DNA of 29,220 nucleotides from Chara braunii (GCA_003427395.1 BFEA01000334.1:1113737-1142956), one strand, 5' to 3'. Numbered from the stretch's first letter, positions 10,256 through 20,231 are shown. Made by a program: numbers and translations. Notes: a model not told the origin generated them from the letters alone.

Positions 10256-11121
10256 TTGAGCAACCATCAGCCACAACTCACAAGGGCGGACAAGCTCAGG
10301 AACCCCCTCCAGAGTCAAGCCCTCACCATTCAACGCGGTCAGGGTAGCCCGCGGACAGGGAAGTTGGAGATTCCTCTGGATGGGTTGCCACCCGCACGAG
10401 CTTTCGTCCTGGCAAAGTTTATGCTCCCGTCGGAAACAAGAGTGGCGAACCAAAGGGGCAAACATACCATGGTGAAGGTATATCCCAACCAAGGGATAGC
10501 CAACATAGACGAGACTTGCGCGAAGCACGCGAATAACTCGGTGTTTCATGACGATGTGGCCTTCAATGTTCAAATCGGTCAACGATAAGCTTAGATGGAT
10601 TGGTCGTCAGCTCGAAATCCTGAAAAACAGTGTTGATCTGGCCCGGGATCAGTTTTTTATTCAACCAGTCACAAACACCTTGTTTACAGTCCTCTCTATG
10701 CATGAAACAGATAAACGGATGATTGATTGTTGGAAGCACCTCCGGTGTGAGCGGTTGGAGGTTCGGATTTACCCATGGATGCCACAGCACAGGTTGGGAC
10801 CGAAGGAGAGGAGGGCACAACTGATGCAGGACTTCCATTGGGTGGAATTCCGCCATATCCCAGTTGAATTCAGGCGGCCTTCATATATGATTTTGGTTTG
10901 CTATACGATATCATTGCTTTCATTGAACCCCTCCCCTCTTTTGTGGCTAAGAGGGATGATTACCTGATGTTGGCCCTAGACTTTCCCCAGGCTCAACCTT
11001 TTCCCTTGATGATGTGATCCCATACCGGGTGGGGGGAAAGGAGTACATGATTCATACCGCCCACAAACCGTGTTTGTGGTGTCATAAGTGTAGAGCTTAT
11101 GATCATCTGAGTACAGAATAA
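10256..11121 (+). pseudogene. LINE ORF1, DUF4283-like region and zinc knuckle
   Basis: Broken N-terminal half of ORF1, whose product would coat the LINE RNA. It is open in one frame at 10256-10588 (with ETCAKHANNSVFHDDVAF near the end). A second frame continues at 10548-10967 with IGRQLEILKNSVDLARDQFF and then FHWVEFRHIPVEFRRPSYMI, resembling the WV-f-nIPvEf part of plant DUF4283 ORF1 proteins. In a further frame the segment CLWCHKCRAYDHLSTE (from 11071) stands where the knuckle belongs; spacing is C-X2-C-X7-H and a TAA replaces what may have been the last Cys. Frameshifts lie near 10560 and 11010. The family call is from pattern only. Confidence 0.55.
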
Positions 11122-13026
11122 AATTGTTCGTTGCACCCGCAGAAAAGGGCGCGAGCAACAGGGAGATTGTTAAGAGACTCGATCAAAGTGACTCACTGGC
11201 ACACAGTGGATCCACGGCATGGGTTTTCGTGGAGGACCGGACGAGAGAGGGCTCCCCGGTGGGATGGATATGGGAGAAAACGAGAGAACCAGAATGGGGG
11301 ACACGCCCGCCGGATGCATGGGTCCCCCCGGCTTCGGTGGAGGAGAAAGTGCACGAGAAGGTGCAAGAAGTGAAACAGAGGCCCCTGAAAGGAATCTTTG
11401 AAGAAACGAGTTGGAGGAGTGTGGGAAAGCAGGGAGGGAAAGGGACTTGGGTCTAAAAGCAACAAGCAGAATCCGGGCCAAAGCCGGTGGAAAAGGATAT
11501 ACATGAAACGACCCCCGGCGCAGCCCTTGGCCCGTGTGCAACCCGATACATTCAGGAGGAGGAAGACATGGGGTCCACCCCACAACGGATGGGAAAGGAT
11601 GAGGAGGAGGAGGCGGAGCGACAGGGGGTGGGCGACACGATGATGCAGATAAAGGTAATAGAGGATACCCCCAACCAGCCAGGATTAGAGAGCGGGGAAA
11701 GACCGACAGGAGAGCAGGTAGGAGGGGAGGGAACGGAGGTGGTGCCTGGACGGGGGAGGTTAGAGGACGAGGGGTGCGGGGGGAGGTTGGCGGGAGGGCA
11801 GGAGAAAGTGGAGTGAATGGAGGCAGAGCCGGCACGGGGGGGGGCTGAGGACGAGGGGAGGCAGAATCAGGTGAGGCCCCGTGACTCCGTGAGGGAGATT
11901 GACCCCTTCCAGGCAGCCTTTGACCCAGAGCCGATAGATGTCGACCCCTCCTGGAAAACTATGCCGCTGTACCACAGGAACTGTCATGTGAGGGGGTTGA
12001 GGAGGAAGGGGCCCGGCCACCGCAGCTGCCCCCGGAACAAAAGTTGGTAGCAATTGCGGATTGGCTGATGGCCAATTTCAAGGCAAAATACGCCCCCCTC
12101 ACCAATGATTTCTGGGACAAAACGTATCTAGATTTATTTCCCATGCTTAACATGAGGGTCTCACTCTCAAATGTTCTGCAAAAAGGACTGCAACGCGGCG
12201 TCAGGTGGACAAAAGCTTGGCAAAGTAGCTACTATAGTGTTTGCAAGGTTCCAGCCTCCACACTTGACTACAGTGGAGGAAGTGGGGCATGGTGAGACGG
12301 GGACTGTAGTAGTGAATGATCAAGCGAGAGAAACACATACCTCGCAAGCCCGACCGGCCCTTCAGCCGACGCCCCCCTCGCCGGACCCAGCTCCCCCGGA
12401 TCCAGATGAGAACATGCCACTGGATCTGATGGGAAGAAGAAAACTAAGACACTTGATGGAGATGGATCAGGACACACGACCTCTGTCGCAAGCGGCAATG
12501 TTGTTGCTCCCGGTCTGAAAGAAAAGTGGGAAATGGGAGGTTGGTCTGACACCAGTCGAGAACAGCAAATCAGGGGGAGTTACGATGCAGGGTTGGTCTT
12601 CCTTGTAGGCGGACACATAGTGTGGCCAGTCGGAGACGGCAACCGGGATCTTTCAATTACAACTGGAAACGCACATTGCTGAATTTATGTCACCGGGGGC
12701 ACAAGCTACAGCCTCTGTGACAACCGGCCCTGACAGGATCTCGCTAAGAGACGTTTTTATCCGCTACGACCTTGCCAAACAAGCGGGCCTGAAATAGCAT
12801 ACGCTTGCCCAACTGTTGGACCTGCAGATACTTAGGATCAGGTCCAGCGAGATCTGGACTGAACAAGACGTCCAGAAGCGCCTATGTGCCCTTCTCAGAC
12901 TGGGCCTCCGGGCGGGTGCAATGGACTGGGACTTGGAATAGTTGTCGTGGTCCCGACTGTGAAAAACCAATTGCCATGATGGGAATGGACCCTGTCAGAG
13001 CGGTATATGGGAAGGACCGTATCTGA
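11122..13026 (+). pseudogene. LINE ORF1 distal part and inter-ORF region
   Basis: GC- and purine-rich sequence giving Gly, Arg, Glu and Pro-rich translations in several frames, as in the low-complexity C-terminal half of plant LINE ORF1. The pieces that look most like protein are 12044-12240 (WLMANFKAKYAPLTNDFWDK), 12171-12518 and 12718-12942 (frame with ISLRDVFIRYDLAKQAG and QDVQKRLCALLRLGLRAG, one TAG inside). No domain is recognised. The long minus-strand ORF over 11170-11835 is a compositional shadow. ORF2 opens after a TGA at 13024-13026. Confidence 0.45.
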
Positions 13027-13815
13027 AACCAATGTCGTCGGGCGAGGGACCTTGACCTGCGGTCCTTGAATGTAAACGACCTAAACTCCTGCAAAACTGA
13101 CAATAAAAACGCAATATGGGATTTGATGAGAGGGGTGGGGGGCAGGGACAGGCCGAATGTAGTGTGCATTCAGGAAACTCATCTGATGGACTCTCCGGTA
13201 CACAACCGCATCCACAAAATGATTTGGCCATACAAAGTCTTTAGAGTCCATGCCCCGAGACCTGGGAATGTGGGGGTGGCCATTTGGATCCCTTCCGATT
13301 CCCGGGCAGACCCAGTGCATTGGGTGGTGGACCAGGAAGGGGGCAAATGGGTGTCAATTCTGGTCACCTTGGACCTGGAGATCGTATGTATTTTGTGCAT
13401 GTATGCCCCCAACACTGTAAGCGAGAGAAAAACCTTTTTTGAGCAAATCAAAACGCAGATTCCCGATGGAGTCCCTATCATTATACCGGGGGACTACAAC
13501 CCGGCCCTGGACCGGTGGATGGATAGATGGAAGAACCCCTCCCCCACCTCGATGTATAGAGTAGAAGATGAGCGGATAATAAGAGACTTAAGTCTTTCAC
13601 TAAATATCTTCGACTCCTTCCGGAGACTTAACCCGGACACGAGATTTTATTCTTGCATTCGTAAGACTGGGACCGACGGTCAATCGAGATCCAGGATTTA
13701 CTTAATCTTTCTCTCGGAGTACCTGGCCGGAGCATTGCTGTTGGCAGCAATACTACCGGTCAATCCGTATTCGGGTCTTGACCACAAGATGTGCACAGTG
13801 GTCTTATCATTCTGA
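13027..13815 (+). pseudogene. LINE ORF2 endonuclease domain
   Basis: Exonuclease-endonuclease-phosphatase fold of LINE ORF2. Visible motifs in order: SLNVNDLNS (13063), VVCIQETHLMD (metal-binding Glu), VGVAIWI, ILCMYAPN, IIPGDYNPALD (13480-13512; GD-N core kept), SRSRIYLIFLS where families usually have SRIDYIF (the Asp is lost), and GLDHKMC near the end (SDH usual; His kept). Length is close to the usual 230-250 residues. Loss of the SRID aspartate, which is catalytic in the family, together with the TGA at the end suggests inactivity. Confidence 0.75.
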
Positions 13816-14440
13816 AAGAAGTTTGACCACGACCCCGGTTCCTATAAACTTAACGTATCCATCTTGCAATGCGAATCCTTTCGAAGGTACATCACGGACT
13901 GCTGGGCGTTTTGGCACACACAGAAACAACATATTCCACAACAGATTGACTGGTTCAATAACGGTCTCTTTTACCTGGGGGGAAAATGTCAAGAATATTC
14001 AAAACAACTTACAGCCAAAAGCTATCAGCAGGAAATAGATATTCACCAACAACTGCAGCGAGTTGAGCAACAGGATGGGTCAAATAATTCAGACAACAAT
14101 GTAAACAACAACCAACACACACAGTTGGAAGAGCATTCAGAGATGAAAGCCCTACAACAACATCTCCAAACCTTTGCCTCACAACGCTGGGAGGGTATAC
14201 GTATCAGAGGGCGAATGACACGTGACCAAAATGAGGGTTCTATGGATAAAAAATTCTTCAGTATGGCCCGGGCGCGCATGCGCAAAACAAAGATAGAAGC
14301 GTCATATGACCCGCAGTCGGGACACAAAGACGTGGCTACTTCTAGTCCTTAATGCACGCAGATAGCAAGATCTTACCTCAAGGTGTGGCCAACAAGAGAA
14401 AGACGTCAGGGAGAAGGAAATCGCAGAATTTTTAAACCCG

Positions 14441-15250
14441 ATGACGAAATCCCTGACGGGACGGCAAAAAATGGATCTGGACTGGCCCCTATCCAAAGAG
14501 GAAATCTGGTTAGCCATGATGCACATGGATGAGGAAAAAAACCTGGGTGCGGACGGCCTCCCCAAAGAGTTTTGGGAAACCTTCTGGCCCCAAATGGCCC
14601 CTGATCTCACAGATTTTTATCGTCTAGTCTGGGAGACGGGGACTATAGGAGAGCTGGCGGGGCAAGGTATCCTCACTTTGCTGCATAAAAAAAGAGATAT
14701 GATGCATATCGGAAACTACCGCCCTATAACTTTACTAACTGTCGTTTATAAGATGTTGGCAAAAACCTTGGCTAACCGGTTGATCTCGGTTCTGGACCAG
14801 ATTATCCACCCGACACAAACATGTTTTGTCAAAGGCTACAGGATCCAGGATAACATTTTATTAGTCAATGAACTCCTCAAGCTAACCAGGCAGGATAAAC
14901 AAAATGTGGTCATGGTCTTCATCGATTGTAAGAAAGCTTACGATCACGTCGATTGGCTGTTTTTGGATAGTTGCATGGAAAAAAATGAATATAGGTCCGG
15001 TGTTCTGCCGCTGGACCGAAATTCTGCACCCCAACACAACCACAAACGTCCAAGTGAATGGCAGATTAGAGCCGCCATTTTCGCTGCAACGGTCAGTCCG
15101 CCAAGACGATCCTCTGACACCCTTTCTTTGTGATGGAGGCGTTGGCAGCGAACCTCCACATAAACAAGGATTTAAGGAAGTTGCAGATCTCGGTCATCCC
15201 TTAAGAAGCAATCCCTATCTACTCGATGTTTCCAGATGATCTGATGCTCA
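14441..15250 (+). pseudogene. LINE ORF2 reverse transcriptase domain
   Basis: Clear non-LTR RT. The first frame (14441-15000) carries NLGADGLPKEFWETFW, LLHKKRDMMHIGNYRPITLL, VVYKMLAKTLANRL, KGYRIQDNILLVNELLKL and FIDCKKAYDHVDWLFL (motif A, Asp present). After a shift near 14980 a second frame gives TTTNVQVNGRLEPPFSLQRS and VRQDDPLTPFL. After another shift the active-site motif appears as FPDD (15229-15240) where F/YADD is normal, with a TAA just before (near 15200). The catalytic Asp pair is kept; the Ala-to-Pro change is unusual and probably decay. Confidence 0.85.
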
Positions 15251-16883
15251 TGGTGGATGCCACCATCGAACATGGAAGAGATCAGACGACTCTTTGACAG
15301 ATTCACAGCAGTCTCAGACATGACAGACAATTGGGGTAATAAAACCCTGGGGTGGTGGATTCACCACCAAGGGTTGCGCCCCCCGAAGCTGCACCGGGTT
15401 AAATGGCTCCCGGAATTGGCCCCGATGAGAGTGTTGGGACTCATGTTCACAGCAACAGGTAGACCTGCGTCGAGTGACGATTGAATTTTTAAACCCGCGC
15501 TGGGGAAACTGGTGCATTGGAACAATCAACATACCTCCTTGATTGGTAGGGCGTTAGTGATCAATAGCGTTGTGTTAGCCGCTCTATGGTACAAGTCTGC
15601 AGTATGGGCACTTAGCAAGGTGGCTCAAGCGGCAAATAACAGCCCTGCTGTGGAGAGGCAACAACAAGTTTTCGAACGTTATCAACAAGGTGGCTTGGCT
15701 ATCGGTTATCCAACCCAAAGATAAAGGGGGCTCGGGGATTTTGGATCCCGGTACTCAGACCACAATGCTAATGGTACAATGGATTAAGAGGTTGGTGCTC
15801 ACACAGGACCTTCCCTGGTACGCCCTGGCGCTGGAACAGATCGCTCGACTGGCCCCACAAGCGCCGCAAACCGTCGACCCCCTGACCTGGCTGGAAGACT
15901 GCTTCTGGTCTATACCACGACACTCCCGTATTGACCAGAGCTCGAACCGAGGTGCAGTCCGTAGCGAGCTTGCCAATTACGATTTATGGATCCACTCCCT
16001 GAGAGTTCGGCGCCATCTCCCGTTACCAGATAAACCTGGGCCAACCAGGTGGGAGGAGGTGGCTAGACAACCCCTGTTTGGGAACAGAAACATCACGGAT
16101 CAAAACGGAAGGATATACTGCAATTCAGACTCCTCCTGTAACAGTTGGGTCAAGAAAGGCATAATTAGAGTTAACGACATCTGGGATTTAGAAAACAAAG
16201 TCTTAGACTGAAAAACGGCGTCACAACTGAGGACGTTACTGAAACACTGTCACAACATAGAAAGGAACTTGGAACAACTGGTCTTTGCAATCCCTCTGGA
16301 TTGAGTACACGTTTTGCGCAAGGGTCCGAGGCTAGTGGAAGGGGACTGGGTAGCTGCTCCGGGAGACCCGGAGAGTGTAGGGAACGTGCCTGTATCGCTC
16401 TGATGTTATATGCACCACCAGAACCATTCCTAAGAGTCCAAGCCATTACTCGCTGACTTAGAGAATCATGTCGTTCAGCCACTACATAATCGAGTTCGTT
16501 ATCCTCATTCGTTCCGACTTTTATCTCCCGAGCCGGCCTCGGAGGTGCGAGCCTCCTGTTGCTCGGTTTGACCAAAAAAGTATACCGAAGAAGGATACAC
16601 CCGAGACTCATTCTCCGCCGAGCCCCTATCAAGGAGCTTGTAGAACGACTTAAGAAGTATGGATTTGTAAGACGCACTTACAAAGGTTATATCCTTCCTA
16701 TGCCAATAAGAATTATGATCCCGATGGACAGTAAACTTGAAAGACATAGTGAAGAACCGCTGGAAGTCTCGTTTGAATGTGGGGGTCGACGCCATCCGCC
16801 CCATTCAGTGGTTCACCCTCACACGGTCCAGGTCTGCAAAACTGATCTCGCTGCAGTGACAGATAGAACACCGCTGCCTCCCC

Positions 16884-17057
16884 ACCAACGACTGGCTAAT
16901 TGATCGCACATACCTGAAACAGAAAGGTCTGGCGCTCCCGTGGTGCAGGTCATGTCACTCGGTGTTTCCCTCCCGCAAGATCCCGGAAACAATTGAACAC
17001 ATATTCTTGCAGAGTCCGGGGGCTGTCCTTACATGGCGATGGTGGGACAGAATATGA
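16884..17057 (+). pseudogene. Zinc-binding C-terminal region of LINE ORF2 (zf-RVT-like)
   Basis: One frame reads TNDWLIDRTYLKQKG, then LPWCRSC, then PETIEHIFLQSPGAVLTW and stops at TGA 17055-17057. This matches the zf-RVT arrangement of plant LINEs (C-X2-C ... H-x-F-x-C-P) with the final Cys changed to Ser. Its role in the family is presumed nucleic-acid binding. Broken frames continue to about 17342. Confidence 0.65.
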
Positions 17058-17342
17058 AACCTGTTGGACACCGCTCTACCTAGTCGAGGGACTAGAGGGC
17101 GATTCTATGCGAAACATGGACTTCCCCCCCAGGCAGTACCTTCGAAAACAATATGTTCAAGATAGGGAGGAGAGCCGTTATGTGGGCCATATGGAGGAGA
17201 CGCTGTATACATGCCATGGAGGGGGTCTGCATAGCCGGGATGAAATGACAGACATGGTTAAACAATATGTACACCAAGATCACATGGCACAATGGCAAAA
17301 AGTTAAAAATCAGCTCGGTCTGTTTCAGACACAAAAAATATA

Positions 17343-17896
17343 AAACAGAAAATTCAACAATTTTCAGGGGACTTGTTGGGCAGCGACAACTGGGGCCGGA
17401 TCGCCTTCATCAAGTGGGATGGTGGCGGCGCCCAGGAAGGTAACGAAGGTATCGAGGAAGGCAACCAGGGGACGATCAAGAGAGACTATCACATCTGCTT
17501 CAAAGATTGGGCAACGGTGGATCAAAGGATCCCGTTGCGGCCGCCCTCGGACTTTCCCAATCCCTTCCCTCCCCATCAGCTGACGATAGTGGACATGCAA
17601 TGGTACAGAGCGGTGTGAGCAGGTCGGCTGCAGCAATAAAGGGTATCGCAAAAATAGGGGGTGGTAGGGACCAATGTGTAGCAGCAGGTATCTGGCGCCT
17701 GACTCAAGGTGAAGAGGCTCCCCCCCCCCCATCATCCTGCTCAGTCAATCCCCTGGTTTCCAGAGTAATCAATGCTGGCAGGAATATCCCGCATTTATGT
17801 TGTTCTGATATGTTCTGAATTTTGTCCATGTGTGGGACGCTGGACCCGTTTTCCAGTAGGTGTTGCTCCCTACCAATAGATGGAGCCTCCCCCCAG
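17343..17896 (+). other. LINE 3' region
   Basis: Sequence between the ORF2 remains and the 3' hairpin. A 103-codon open frame at 17507-17818 could be the extreme end of ORF2 or chance; no motif is visible. A C10 run at 17719-17728 marks slippage. Confidence 0.4.
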
Positions 17897-17934
17897 GTGC
17901 TAGCGGTGTCTGCTCGAACCAGCACCACTAGCAC
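17897..17934 (+). other. Hairpin at LINE 3' end
   Basis: GTGCTAGCGGTG (17897-17908) pairs with CACCACTAGCAC (17923-17934) over 11 of 12 positions. CTG/CAG pairs inside it close a 7-nt loop. It ends 15 nt before the A-rich tail. In some LINE families a 3' stem-loop is the RT recognition site; that role here is inference. Confidence 0.65.
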
Positions 17935-17949
17935 GTGGGGGCGTGTGTT

Positions 17950-17979
17950 AAAAAAAATAAAAAATAATAATAATAAAAT
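17950..17979 (+). repeat. A-rich tail of the LINE, (TAA)n type
   Basis: Thirty bases of A with TAA/AAT repeats after the 3' hairpin, as expected for the 3' terminus of a plant L1 copied from polyadenylated RNA. Confidence 0.85.
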
Positions 17980-18000
17980 CAAATGCAATTGAAACTCGGG

Positions 18001-18222
18001 CTGGCCTTTTTGGCAGTTCGGTCAGGCACGTGGCCCGTTCCCTCTTCCCCCCCCCCCTCCTCCTTCAGGCGTGGCCGAAACATCTCGCCCGTGGCCCCAC
18101 CACACGACCAGATGCCCTTTTTTTTTTCCCTCGGGTGTAGCCGAGACAAATTGGCCGTGGTCGGAAACGGGGAAAAAAAGGGGGCCACGTGCCTGACAGA
18201 ACTGCAAAAAAAGGTCAGCCAG
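18001..18222. mobile_element. Foldback / MITE-like inverted-repeat element
   Basis: Long inverted arms: the left arm from 18001 contains GGCAGTTCGGTCAGGCACGT and the right arm (ending 18222) contains its near-complement ACGTGCCTGACAGAACTGC; about 36 of 43 aligned positions match, with a 3-nt gap and T-run length differences. Inside, a 35-bp segment is repeated in direct orientation (GGCGTGGCCGA near 18068, GGTGTAGCCGAGACA near 18134). A 13-bp direct repeat TTGAAACTCGGGC flanks it at 17989-18001 and 18237-18249. The right copy lies 14 bp outside the arm, so a true target duplication is uncertain. It has no coding capacity. Confidence 0.6.
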
Positions 18223-18249
18223 AGTATCAACTGAATTTGAAACTCGGGC

Positions 18250-18485
18250 CTTGACTTAAAAAACTGCTAAAATGCAGTTTGAAATGCAATTACAAACTGT
18301 AACCCTGACTGTGTCGTAGTTTTCTCTAACACAAAAGATGGTGCATCCGTTTGTGTCCTGTAAATTCCTCAAGTGCAGTTGCACTCAGGACGCAAATAAG
18401 CATTCAGCAGCGAAGAAACATAATAATAAATTGAGCAGCTGAGGGAGAGGAGAGAGAGGGGTAATTGGCCCCAAACCCCCACCAG
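18250..18485. other. No recognised feature
   Basis: Short spacer between the foldback element and the tandem repeat. It includes a small GTGCAGTTGCAC palindrome near 18376 but nothing else interpretable. Confidence 0.4.
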
Positions 18486-18635
18486 AACATCTTCTCAAGT
18501 CACCTTCACTTGGCAATGGGATTGTCATTCAATAAACACAAGGGGTACTAAACAAAAGAGTTGATGGAGAGGGGGGGGGGAAGGGGGCTAGCTCGGGGTT
18601 AGGGATAGGCCCGTACCCCTCTTCGCCCTCCACAA
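18486..18635. repeat. Tandem-repeat unit upstream of the chromovirus
   Basis: It starts AACATCTTCTCA and runs through TGGCAATGGGATTG, GGGTACTAAACAAAAGAG and a G-rich run to CCTCCACAA. The same order recurs right after the chromovirus (28891-29022), so this is one unit of a diverged tandem array with the retrotransposon inserted at its end. Confidence 0.7.
18631..18635. repeat. Target-site duplication, left
   Basis: CACAA directly before the 5' LTR, identical to 28885-28889. Five base pairs is the usual duplication for Ty3/gypsy integrase. Confidence 0.9.
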
Positions 18636-18944
18636 TGTAGCGGACCTCTGGTTGGCTTGTGAGACCAGCCCCTTGGCCTGTTATCACAAGCCTGTGTTTT
18701 ATTCGGGGCAGTCCAGTCCAGGCCGGTACCTCTGTTGGTACCAGCCATTCCAGTCCAGTTCCGTCAGTCCGCTGGGGTATACCTCAGTTGTTGTCTGTAT
18801 TCTGCTTCATTCTGCATTCGCACAGTTTGGAGTACGTGCGTTGGAGTCTCGCGTGGGAGCTGCGTTGTGCCATCTCGCTCCCCCTTCTTCCTCCGTCTCC
18901 ATCTCTATCTCTGGCGAAGCACCACACCTGGTGGGTCCGCCACA
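18636..18944 (+). repeat. 5' LTR
   Basis: 309 bp, starting TGTAGCGGACC and ending GGTCCGCCACA, so the terminal inverted repeat is 11 bp with one mismatch rather than just TG/CA. It matches the 3' LTR without gaps at 293 of 309 positions by eye. It would contain the promoter and RNA start; no TATA box could be chosen with confidence. Confidence 0.95.
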
Positions 18945-18945
18945 T

Positions 18946-18957
18946 TGGTGTCAGAGC
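18946..18957 (+). promoter_or_regulatory. Primer binding site (initiator tRNA-Met type)
   Basis: TGGTGTCAGAGC begins one base after the LTR. It is complementary to the 3' end of plant initiator tRNA-Met (TGGTATCAGAGC) except for one position, where a G-U pair would form. It would prime minus-strand cDNA synthesis. Confidence 0.9.
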
Positions 18958-19669
18958 GGGAACGGTCCCCGCTCCCACCCGCCACACCGCACATACAGGA
19001 AAACAACAAATCTCGACAGCGGGATTTTTCGTTGTTTTCGGCGAAAATAGAGGGAAAAAAGGTCCTGCTAGGAGAGCGACACGTGGCGAAAAGGGAACTG
19101 CTGTCACGACGCATGCGCTTGCGCGCCAAGGCCAAGGCCGCCACACCACGTGCCCACGCTGCCCCGCTGCCCCGCCCCGCCCCGCCCCCGGATTCATATT
19201 ATCAAGATCCGGGATCTTGTTGCCGTTGGGGTTTGAACACAGGCACCTGCTGGGCTATGCGCGTGCGTAGCCACCCTCATAACACACCCGCCACAGTGTA
19301 TGTGTGGCCTTGTAGTACGGCACACTCGTGTTAAAGAGGTGTCGTGCTGGCTATTTACCCCTCCCCCCTCCCCTCCCCCCCCCGCCCCCCCGACGGCGGG
19401 CAATGAGCAGCGAGCAGCAGGGCAGCAGGGCAGCTATTTGCCCCCCCCCCGGCGGCTGCTGCCGCCTGTACACGTGGCCACCTGCAGTGCCACGTGGCAG
19501 CTTGCTGTGGACTTGAAGACCCCCTGTTTCAGGGGCTGCTCTACTGTGGTGAGGGTCTGCTCACATAACACACCCTGGATCTGCTGGTAGGGGCTGATCG
19601 AGATCTCAACCCCCCCGCTTCCTCCTCCAGTTGGCTGCTGCAGTGAAGGCGAAAACCCTCCTGGTCTTC

Positions 19670-19706
19670 GTATACCTTGTGCCCTTGGAGACACCAAGGG
19701 CAAGGT
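19670..19706 (+). other. Strong hairpin in the leader
   Basis: ATACCTTG, a TG bulge, and CCCTTGG (19670-19686) pair with CCAAGGGCAAGGTAT (19692-19706) around the loop AGACA: 15 pairs with one 2-nt bulge. It sits at the entrance of the pyrimidine tract. Confidence 0.75.
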
Positions 19707-19709
19707 ATC

Positions 19710-20099
19710 ATCTCTCTCTCCCCTCTCTCTACTAACCCACCTTCCCTACCTTTCCCCTCTCCTCTTACTCACCCCCTTCTCTTTCCCCCACCTTCCACTG
19801 CCTTTTTTTTCTCCTCTTTTCACCTTCCCCACCTTTCCTCCCACCACCCACTCTTTTACTCTTTTTTCTTGATCCCTCTCCACCTTTCCCCATCCCTCTC
19901 TCACTCATTCTCTCACCCTCCTCTCCCCCAACTACCACCACATCATCCCCCTACCTCCCACTTCCATCTTTTTCTCTCTCTCACCTATTTCTCTCTTTTC
20001 TCATTCACTTTTCATTCCCCTCCCCCCCTACTTCAAATTTTTTATGTTCTTCTTCTTTGTACCTTTCTTTTTATTTATCTTTTTTTTTTTTCCAAAAAA
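19710..20099 (+). repeat. C/T-rich low-complexity tract
   Basis: About 390 bp almost entirely C and T on the plus strand with scattered A. The 142-codon ORF across it is a by-product of composition. Confidence 0.85.
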
Positions 20100-20231
20100 A
20101 TGTGAATTATCTTCTTCCCCACCTTCTTTTCTCATTTTCTGATTTATTTCATTTATTTTTTTTACTTATTTTGAAAATGCAAATTTCCTTGCGGCATCCT
20201 TAAATCTGATTAGGTATTCGTCACTCTTGCT

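Larger units (their letters stand above)
13027..17342 (+). pseudogene. LINE ORF2 (endonuclease-reverse transcriptase), broken
   Basis: ORF2 would nick target DNA and reverse-transcribe LINE RNA onto it. Order of parts: AP-type endonuclease (13027-13815), an in-frame TGA at 13813-13815, a linker in the same frame to 14352 (SQRWEGIRIRGRMTRDQNE, MDKKFFSMARARMRKTKIEA), a frameshift, then RT (14441 to about 15250 with more shifts). Next come the downstream L1 region (15512-15720: SLIGRALVINSVVLAALWYK; 15690-16211: QPKDKGGSGILDPGTQ) and a zinc-binding end (16884-17057). At least five frame changes and several stops separate the pieces. The open frame can be followed from 13027 because the LNVNDLNS entry motif of LINE endonucleases begins at 13066. 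The codon at 13066 is TTG, so no start is claimed. Confidence 0.8.
10230..17979 (+). mobile_element. L1-type LINE retrotransposon, full length but defective
   Basis: A plus-strand non-LTR element of about 7.7 kb with the L1 order: ORF1 with RNA-binding features, then ORF2 with endonuclease, reverse transcriptase and a C-terminal zinc-binding region, a 3' hairpin and an A-rich tail at 17950-17979. The 5' end is placed only roughly (10215-10256), where the minus-strand gag similarity stops and ORF1-like sequence begins. No target-site duplication could be matched between the ends. All ORFs carry frameshifts and stops, so this copy cannot move by itself. It is more GC-rich than the DNA to its left. 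Confidence 0.8.

Noticed and set aside
11170-11835. 221-codon proline-rich minus-strand ORF
   Set aside because: Antisense of the purine-rich LINE ORF1 tail; composition explains both its length and its residues.
18659-19270. Overlapping plus ORFs of about 200 codons across the 5' LTR and leader
   Set aside because: They run over the LTR, the primer binding site and the GC-rich leader and show no domain; the matching ORFs at the 3' LTR confirm they are LTR by-products.
19195-19280. tRNA-like stretch on the minus strand (TTCAAAC preceded by GGTGCCTGTG)
   Set aside because: The T-arm does not pair and no acceptor or anticodon stem can be formed.
19677-20105. 142-codon Pro/Ser/Phe-rich ORF
   Set aside because: Translation of a low-complexity pyrimidine tract.
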